In this document: positions 6,239 through 10,238 of the stretch, one piece after another
How positions within the stretch are numbered: position 1 is the first letter of the stretch
Layout: each line of letters begins with the position of its first letter
Assembly: GCA_015520145.1 (NCBI GenBank)
Contig: WAQR01000110.1
Coordinates: 1-10,238 of the forward strand
Source: Candidatus Hydrothermarchaeota archaeon
GTDB taxonomy: Archaea; Hydrothermarchaeota; Hydrothermarchaeia; Hydrothermarchaeales; WAQR01
DNA length: 10,238 bases
Direction of reading: 5' to 3'
Translations under genes and position numbers: made by a program
Notes under the pieces: model-generated
What the model was told of the DNA's origin: nothing
Database searches by the model: none
What the model saw: the letters and a program-made list of their open reading frames with translations, nothing else

Positions 6239-7219
6239 ATGCAGGAGACAATGCAGGTAGTCGTTGATACGCCAAGTTATATAAAGTGCAGGCAGGTCTG
6301 TAAGGCCAATGTGCGTGCAAATAGATGTTTTAAATTTAAAAAGAATCTGGAAGCGGTTTCAGGTGACGAACTTTTCGCGCCAGGGCACAGCGCATGTGCG
6401 GGCTGCGGCGCAACTGTTGCGGTAAGGCTTGCACTAAAAGCCGCAGGGAAGAATACCATAGCAACAAATGCAACAGGATGCCTTGAGGTATTCTCGACAA
6501 AATATCCTGAGACCGCCTGGCGGGTACCATGGATTCATGCGGCATTTGAGACCTCAGCTTCTGTCGCCAGCGGGGTAGAGGCGGCATTAAAGAAGCTTGG
6601 AAAAGATGTGAACGTGATTGCGTTTGGTGGTGACGGCGGGACGGTAGATATCGGATTTCAGGCACTAAGCGGTGCAATGGAACGGGGCCATAATATGACC
6701 TATATCTGCTATGACAACGAGGCCTACATGAACACAGGGGTACAGAGAAGCGGCTCAACCCCATATGGTTCGTCGACCACGACCTCGCCTGCTGGCAGTG
6801 TGTCTATCGGGAACAAGAGGCCAAAAAAGGACATGCCGCAGATAATAGCTGCCCACGGTGTGGACTACGTTGCTACGGCATCTATTGCATTCCCGCTTGA
6901 TTATATGAAAAAAGTGAAAAAAGCGGTTGCAACAAATGGTCCGGCATACGTCCATGTGCTTGCTGCCTGCCCGACTGGATGGGGTTCGGCATCTGAACGG
7001 TCTATTGAGATATGCAGGCTTGCTGTAGACAGCGGGATGTGGGTCCTTTATGAGATTGACCACGGTGATGCGAGGATAACATATCTGCCCACAAAGAAGG
7101 TCCCTGTGATTGAGTATCTAAAGACCCAGAAGAGGTTCAGGCACCTGAAAGCGGAGGATGTCCAGGATATCCAGGACATGATAGACGAGAGATTGAAGAG
7201 GTATAGTAATGAAATATAA
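6239..7219 (+). CDS. porB: Pyruvate:ferredoxin oxidoreductase, beta subunit, with N-terminal extension
   Basis: The beta subunit binds thiamine pyrophosphate and one [4Fe-4S] cluster. Numbered from ATG 6239 (326 residues), probable cluster ligands are Cys53 and Cys56 (CAGCG), Cys81 (TGC) and Cys244 (AACPTGW); the spacing resembles the proximal-cluster cysteines of single-chain PFOR. The TPP motif runs from GDGG (Asp132) to YDN (Asn160), followed by YMNTGVQRSGSTPYG. GAGGTGA at 6226-6232 overlaps the porA stop; it gives 3- and 6-base spacing to ATG 6236 and 6239, and none to GTG 6233, so I chose 6239. Before the usual beginning (LFAPGH) lies a basic stretch of about 44 residues with three further cysteines (17, 21, 30). 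The only in-frame alternative start is a GTG inside it, near 6311. Last gene of the operon. Confidence 0.93.
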   Translation: MQETMQVVVDTPSYIKCRQVCKANVRANRCFKFKKNLEAVSGDELFAPGHSACAGCGATVAVRLALKAAGKNTIATNATGCLEVFSTKYPETAWRVPWIHAAFETSASVASGVEAALKKLGKDVNVIAFGGDGGTVDIGFQALSGAMERGHNMTYICYDNEAYMNTGVQRSGSTPYGSSTTTSPAGSVSIGNKRPKKDMPQIIAAHGVDYVATASIAFPLDYMKKVKKAVATNGPAYVHVLAACPTGWGSASERSIEICRLAVDSGMWVLYEIDHGDARITYLPTKKVPVIEYLKTQKRFRHLKAEDVQDIQDMIDERLKRYSNEI

Positions 7220-7305
7220 TAATGAACAGCCCATTTAGGCGGGTCATCAAATGTCATACGTCAAATGCCACAATACCATTAAAGCTTAAAGCCAATTTTG
7301 AGCAA

Positions 7306-7315
7306 TTTTTATATA
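7306..7315 (+). promoter_or_regulatory. Candidate TATA box for the membrane-anchored protein gene
   Basis: The sequence tttttatata is centred about 30 bases before the ATG at 7341, predicting transcription from about 7336-7338. The mRNA would be leaderless or nearly so, which fits the absence of a convincing ribosome-binding site in front of this ATG. It also implies the gene is not part of the por transcript. Confidence 0.45.
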
Positions 7316-7340
7316 GTTAAGGCGAGTATAGGAAACCTAG

Positions 7341-7778
7341 ATGAATGCAGCAAAATTATGTAACAAATTCTTTACACTACTGGTTTTGGTAATCGTTGTT
7401 TTTATTGTGGTCATGTTCCAGATCGCAAAACCCCTGCCAGAAGAGACGTGGACAACCCTATATTTTACAGACTATGGAGAGATCAAACACGATGTCGGGC
7501 TGGGTAAACCTTTTTTTGTAAACTTTACAATAGAGAACCACGAGGGACAGGACAGGTCTTATATCTACAATATCTCCATGGAATTTTTTAATAATAAAAC
7601 ATATGTCGGTCGAAAGGATGTAATCTCACGCAAGGTTTTTATCAAGAGAGGTGAAAATCAGAATTTTTCTGAATTACTCACAGTAGATAAATTTTATGAC
7701 AATATAAAGGTCGAGATTAAATTATATAAGGATAACAAAGAATATCGTTCGATTTACTATTTTATAAAAGTTTCTTAA
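7341..7778 (+). CDS. Small membrane-anchored extracytoplasmic protein (DUF1616-like ectodomain)
   Basis: A 145-residue protein with a short positively charged N-terminus (Lys5, Lys9), one hydrophobic segment at about 10-28 (LLVLVIVVFIVVMF), and an outside domain of about 115 residues. No lipobox is visible, so the segment is probably an uncleaved anchor. The outside domain, with FTDYGEIKHDVGLGKPFFV then FTIENHEGQDRSYIYNISM, resembles the C-terminal beta-sandwich of archaeal DUF1616 proteins; this is from memory of the family pattern and is moderate at best. Four N-glycosylation sequons (Asn61, 77, 85, 108) agree with an exposed, glycosylated domain. No function can be assigned. It has its own candidate promoter and lies between por and purB without evident functional connection to either. 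Confidence 0.75.
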   Translation: MNAAKLCNKFFTLLVLVIVVFIVVMFQIAKPLPEETWTTLYFTDYGEIKHDVGLGKPFFVNFTIENHEGQDRSYIYNISMEFFNNKTYVGRKDVISRKVFIKRGENQNFSELLTVDKFYDNIKVEIKLYKDNKEYRSIYYFIKVS

Positions 7779-7810
7779 AAAGATAATATGGGATTAAAAG
7801 ATAATATGGG
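7778..7810 (+). repeat. 15-bp direct repeat after the membrane-protein gene
   Basis: The sequence aaaagataatatggg occurs at 7778-7792 and again at 7796-7810, an 18-base period. The first copy begins at the last base of the upstream stop codon. A T-rich/TATA-like stretch (tttttatttaat, about 7817-7828) follows and could drive purB. Confidence 0.8.
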
Positions 7811-7851
7811 GAATACTTTTTATTTAATTAGGACAATTATTACAGGAGAGG

Positions 7852-7938
7852 ATAAAATGACAGGTTTTCTTGCCTTTAAGCCCCGATTCGCCTTAAAGCC
7901 AAGGAGGGTATAAAATGACAGGTTTTCTTGCCTTTAAG
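7852..7938 (+). repeat. 29-bp direct repeat duplicating the start of purB
   Basis: Positions 7852-7880 and 7910-7938 are identical over 29 bases (58-base offset). Each copy holds ataaa, an ATG and the codons for TGFLAFK. The bases in front are also similar (aggagagg and aaggaggg), so each copy has its own ribosome-binding site. The offset is not a multiple of three, so the copies are in different frames. A near copy in the opposite sense, gccttaaagcc (7890-7900), lies between them. Confidence 0.95.
7857..7913 (+). CDS. Possible 18-residue upstream ORF before purB
   Basis: Reading from the ATG of the first repeat copy gives MTGFLAFKPRFALKPRRV and a TAA at 7911-7913, one base before the purB ATG (TAAaATG). 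It has a good ribosome-binding site, ggagagg at 7845-7851, six bases upstream. Its first eight residues equal those of PurB. Its Pro-Arg-Arg codons contain the purB ribosome-binding site aaggaggg. The arrangement would suit translational coupling or a leader peptide. It may equally be a by-product of the duplication with no role. Expression cannot be judged from sequence. Confidence 0.4.
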   Translation: MTGFLAFKPRFALKPRRV

Positions 7939-7940
7939 GC
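7874..7940 (+). promoter_or_regulatory. Two mutually exclusive hairpins in the purB leader
   Basis: Segment 7890-7898 (gccttaaag) can pair perfectly with 7932-7940 (ctttaaggc), a 9-bp stem whose 33-base loop holds the purB ribosome-binding site and ATG. Alternatively, its last seven bases (7892-7898) can pair with 7874-7880 (ctttaag) across an 11-base loop, leaving that site free. A ribosome on the upstream ORF would cover both upstream arms. The pairings are seen directly; a regulatory role is inference, and stability was not computed. Confidence 0.35.
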
Positions 7941-9285
7941 TCACAGATACGGCAGTGAGGAGATGAAGTCAATCTTCAGTGAGGAGAGTAGACTTCAAAG
8001 GCTCTTGGATGTTGAGGCAGCACTTGCAAGGGCACATGCCGCCACTGGCAACATCCCGGAAAAAGATGCAGACATGATATCTAAAAAAGCCAGCACGAAA
8101 TACGTTAGTATAGACAGGGTAAAGGAAATCGAATCAGAAATCCATCACGACCTGATGGCGGTGGTAAAGGCATTTACAGAGGTCTGCGGGGATGCCGGGA
8201 GATATGTTCATCTCGGTGCTACATCTTATGATATCATAGATACTGCAAATGCCCTGCAATTTAAAGATGCATTAAAGATTATAAAAAGAGATCTTTTTGA
8301 GTTTGAGGGAATCCTTTTAGGGCTGGCGGAGGAGAATATAAAAACTGTTGCAGTTGGCAGGACACACGGCCAGCATGCAACCCCGATTACATACGGGCTG
8401 AAATTTGCTTTATGGGCGAGAGAGGTTAGACGGCACATAGATCGAATCGAAGATGCAGAAAAACGCATACTTGTCGGTAAGATGTCCGGGGCTGTCGGGA
8501 CACAGGCATCATTTGGCAGGGATGGAATAAGGATCCAGAAAGAGGTGATGAAATACCTCGGTCTAAAACCTGCAATGGTATCAAACCAGGTTGTCCAGAG
8601 AGACAGGTATGCGGAGCTTATTTTACTGCTTGCGCTCATTGCGGCATCGCTTGACAAGTTTGCAAAAGAGGTCAGGAATCTTATGAGAACCGAGATTGCA
8701 GAGGTATCCGAGCGATTCGACGAGAGGAAGCAGGTTGGAAGCTCTACGATGCCTCACAAGAAGAACCCGATAAATGCCGAGAATATCTGCGGCCTTTCGA
8801 GGGTTGTAAAATCAAATGTTTCTGTAGCGCTCGAAAACGTCTCCCTGGAACACGAGCGAGACCTTACAAACTCCTCTGCTGAGAGGGTGATAATCCCTGA
8901 AAGTTTCATCCTGCTCGATGAGATGCTCAAAAGGTCAAAGAAGGTCTTCGGTGGGCTTGTCCTGCACCCTGAAAATATCAAAAGAAACCTGGAACTTACA
9001 AAGGGCATGGAGCTGGCAGAGGCGGTCATGATCGCGCTTACAAGAAAAGGTGTTGGCAGACAGGACGCTCACGAGCTTTTGAGAAAGATTTCGCTTGCAG
9101 CATACAGGAAAAATATATCACTAAAAGATGCCATGCTGGAGAATAGTGAAGTTACAAAACACCTGTCAAAAGGAGAAATCGAAAGTCTTGTCGACCCTGC
9201 CGGGTACATCGGGACAGCGGTCTTTCAGGTCGAAGCTGTCCTGAAGGCTGCACGAAGAGAGCGGGAGGAAAAACCGGATACCTAA
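7915..9285 (+). CDS. purB: Adenylosuccinate lyase
   Basis: PurB releases fumarate twice in purine synthesis: from SAICAR to give AICAR, and from adenylosuccinate to give AMP. It is a cytoplasmic tetramer of the fumarase/aspartase superfamily. The 456 residues have the expected signatures: RYGSEEM (11-17), LGATSYDI, the GRTHGQHATP box (148-157) with catalytic-region His151, and the superfamily loop GSSTMPHKKNP (275-285) with the catalytic serine. Length is normal for archaea. Ribosome-binding site aaggaggg at 7901-7908 and ATG 7915 set the start; the next ATG is codon 17, inside the conserved region. The first eight residues (MTGFLAFK) coincide with a 29-bp sequence duplicated upstream and differ from the HPI-containing start I remember from archaeal PurB. 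Likely monocistronic; no other purine gene is nearby. Confidence 0.95.
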   Translation: MTGFLAFKAHRYGSEEMKSIFSEESRLQRLLDVEAALARAHAATGNIPEKDADMISKKASTKYVSIDRVKEIESEIHHDLMAVVKAFTEVCGDAGRYVHLGATSYDIIDTANALQFKDALKIIKRDLFEFEGILLGLAEENIKTVAVGRTHGQHATPITYGLKFALWAREVRRHIDRIEDAEKRILVGKMSGAVGTQASFGRDGIRIQKEVMKYLGLKPAMVSNQVVQRDRYAELILLLALIAASLDKFAKEVRNLMRTEIAEVSERFDERKQVGSSTMPHKKNPINAENICGLSRVVKSNVSVALENVSLEHERDLTNSSAERVIIPESFILLDEMLKRSKKVFGGLVLHPENIKRNLELTKGMELAEAVMIALTRKGVGRQDAHELLRKISLAAYRKNISLKDAMLENSEVTKHLSKGEIESLVDPAGYIGTAVFQVEAVLKAARREREEKPDT

Positions 9286-9366
9286 CAGCATTAAACACCA
9301 TTAAATCCAGGAAACTCACGGCCAGATGATGTATGTGATGTGATTATGTAATTGATGTAATTGCAA

Positions 9367-9440
9367 TGGGCCAGGGGGGATTCGAACCCCCGATCCCCGC
9401 CGTGTGAAGGCGGTGTCATAACCGACTAGACCACCGGCCC
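9367..9440 (-). tRNA. tRNA-Val (anticodon CAC)
   Basis: A complete 74-base cloverleaf on the minus strand. The acceptor stem gggccgg pairs with ctggccc (one G-U). The anticodon stem ccgcc/ggcgg encloses loop ttcacac, so the anticodon is CAC and reads GTG. The T arm is ggggg-ttcgaat-ccccc, the discriminator is A, and there is no intron or encoded CCA. It lies 34 bases downstream of the minus-strand surface-protein gene and could be co-transcribed with it. No convincing TATA box sits 25 bases ahead of its 5' end. Confidence 0.95.
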
Positions 9441-9474
9441 ATAATTATACAGGGCTTGGTTCTATCGTCTTACT

Positions 9475-10238
9475 TTATCTTTTGAACTTATATTTTCGTG
9501 ACTTTTTAGGTTTTCCTCTCAATTTTCTCACAGTTAAAACAATTAAAACGCTGATAAACGCCAGGGCTGCTGCAATCTTGTATTTTTGTGAAATCCCTTC
9601 ATCTTTGGCATACGGTCTTATGAGTTCTGTCAAATTCTCCGGGTTATCCACATATTTATAATTATAATCCCGCGGACTTGTACCTTTTAAAATCTCGATT
9701 CTGTCGTTGTAGCCGTCCCCGTCTGTATCAGGATTGTCTGGATCTGTACCGATTTCGAGTTCAGTGGTATCTGAAAGCCCGTCGCCATCAGAATCTATGC
9801 GGGATGTCGCATTTACTTTAGACTGGTTGATGGTTATTTCGACACTGTCCTTACCGGTGTTCCCACCAGAGTCTATTGCCCTGACAGTTATCCTGTGGAC
9901 TCCCTGGGGCATTAACCGGGTATCCCAGTTAACGGGGATCCTGCTTGAAGCATAATTATTATCAATTAAGACGACTATATCTGCGTCCTCACTGATATCT
10001 GCATCAATCTTCACAATACCGGATACTGTCTCTGTTTCAGGGCTTGTGATTTTTACAGTCGGAGGGGTCTTATCTGGCGGGGTTAGAAGATAGACCCTCT
10101 TACCTGCACCGACCACCACAAAGTCGCCTGTAGCAGAGGTTGCGATATCCTCTACAGTGTCACTGAAATTGTATGACCAGAGAGGCTTTTTTTTGTATGA
10201 ATATGAGTATGCATAATTTCTGTCTGTCAGGGCTGCGA
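9475..10238 (-). CDS. Surface-anchored protein: propeller-like repeats, Ig-like domain, calcium-binding repeats, C-terminal anchor (5' end outside window)
   Basis: The minus-strand frame stays open from the right edge to a TAA at 9475-9477; the GTG at 10119 is internal, not the start. In protein order: at least one PQQ/WD-like propeller repeat (about 10215-10086, KPLWSYNFSDTVEDIA, then VVVGAGKRVYLL); an Ig-like domain (about 10068-9829, PPTVKITSPE through VEITI); two acidic calcium-binding repeats of the thrombospondin-3/EF-loop kind (about 9795-9669, DSDGDGLSDTTE and DTDGDGYNDRIE); one transmembrane helix (about 9576-9529); and a Lys/Arg-rich tail. This order means an outside N-terminus anchored at the C-terminus. 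Sequons in NFS, NQS, NAT and NLT fit an extracellular glycoprotein. The role may be cell-surface binding or S-layer association; the sequence does not say which. Upstream domains are unseen. Confidence 0.85.
   Translation of the reverse strand, partial: AALTDRNYAYSYSYKKKPLWSYNFSDTVEDIATSATGDFVVVGAGKRVYLLTPPDKTPPTVKITSPETETVSGIVKIDADISEDADIVVLIDNNYASSRIPVNWDTRLMPQGVHRITVRAIDSGGNTGKDSVEITINQSKVNATSRIDSDGDGLSDTTELEIGTDPDNPDTDGDGYNDRIEILKGTSPRDYNYKYVDNPENLTELIRPYAKDEGISQKYKIAAALAFISVLIVLTVRKLRGKPKKSRKYKFKR

Noticed and set aside
6336..6764. 142-residue minus-strand frame inside porB
   Set aside because: It is antisense to strongly conserved porB motifs, has no family features and an Arg/Ser/Pro-rich composition typical of shadow frames.
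8226..8657. 143-residue minus-strand frame inside purB
   Set aside because: It lies opposite conserved purB sequence (GRTHGQH region) and has no recognisable domain or ribosome-binding site.
9325..9366. C/D box guide RNA suggested by repeated gatg words
   Set aside because: The words do not match the full C box (RTGATGA) and no CTGA D box lies at a suitable distance.
10117..10119. GTG as the start of the right-edge surface protein
   Set aside because: The frame continues without a stop to the window edge, and the upstream residues form a plausible propeller repeat, so the GTG is an internal Val codon.
1..10238. CRISPR array, insertion sequence, integrase or defence island
   Set aside because: No regularly spaced repeats of suitable length and no transposase, integrase or Cas-like protein are seen on either strand. 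Nearly all coding space is housekeeping genes.

Overview
The window looks like an ordinary chromosomal stretch of a euryarchaeon. The evidence is an archaeal-type serine hydroxymethyltransferase, a four-subunit PorGDAB pyruvate:ferredoxin oxidoreductase, an archaeal-style PurB, two tRNA genes without an encoded CCA, AT-rich TATA-like boxes about 25 bases before several genes, GTG/TTG starts alongside ATG, and an exported membrane-anchored protein with Ig-like and calcium-binding repeats. A UvrC homologue together with Por and an NAD-binding/DHH fusion protein suggests the methanogen/ANME/Syntrophoarchaeia side of the Halobacteriota. That placement is an inference, not something the sequence proves.

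Layout: (1) 1-253, 5' part of glyA on the minus strand, running off the left edge. (2) 396-1826, plus-strand TrkA-N + DHH/DHHA1 phosphoesterase, divergent from glyA and convergent (28 bp gap) with uvrC. (3) 1855-3615, minus-strand uvrC. (4) 3616-4262, a gene-poor stretch with nested inverted repeats, tRNA-Thr(CGT), short direct repeats and a purine-rich quasi-repeat. (5) 4263-7219, the compact porG-porD-porA-porB operon, with overlaps or zero spacing between genes. (6) 7341-7778, a small exported membrane-anchored protein. (7) 7779-9285, purB with an unusual duplicated leader. (8) 9367-9440, tRNA-Val(CAC), minus. (9) 9475 to the right edge, a minus-strand surface protein whose start lies outside the window.

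Functionally the genes are mostly core metabolism: Por interconverts pyruvate and acetyl-CoA with ferredoxin, GlyA makes glycine and one-carbon units, and PurB acts twice in purine synthesis. UvrC is DNA repair. There is no mobile element, CRISPR array or defence island.

The most interesting local signal is the purB leader. A 29-bp direct repeat places a copy of purB's first eight codons 58 bp upstream, where it heads an 18-codon ORF ending one base before the purB ATG. An inverted copy of part of the repeat lies between the two, so two mutually exclusive hairpins can be drawn around the purB ribosome-binding site. Also worth a look: UvrC lacks the fourth cysteine of its probable Fe-S site, the DHH protein has Gln in place of the first-motif His, PorB has a cysteine-bearing N-terminal extension, and nested inverted repeats lie between uvrC and tRNA-Thr.
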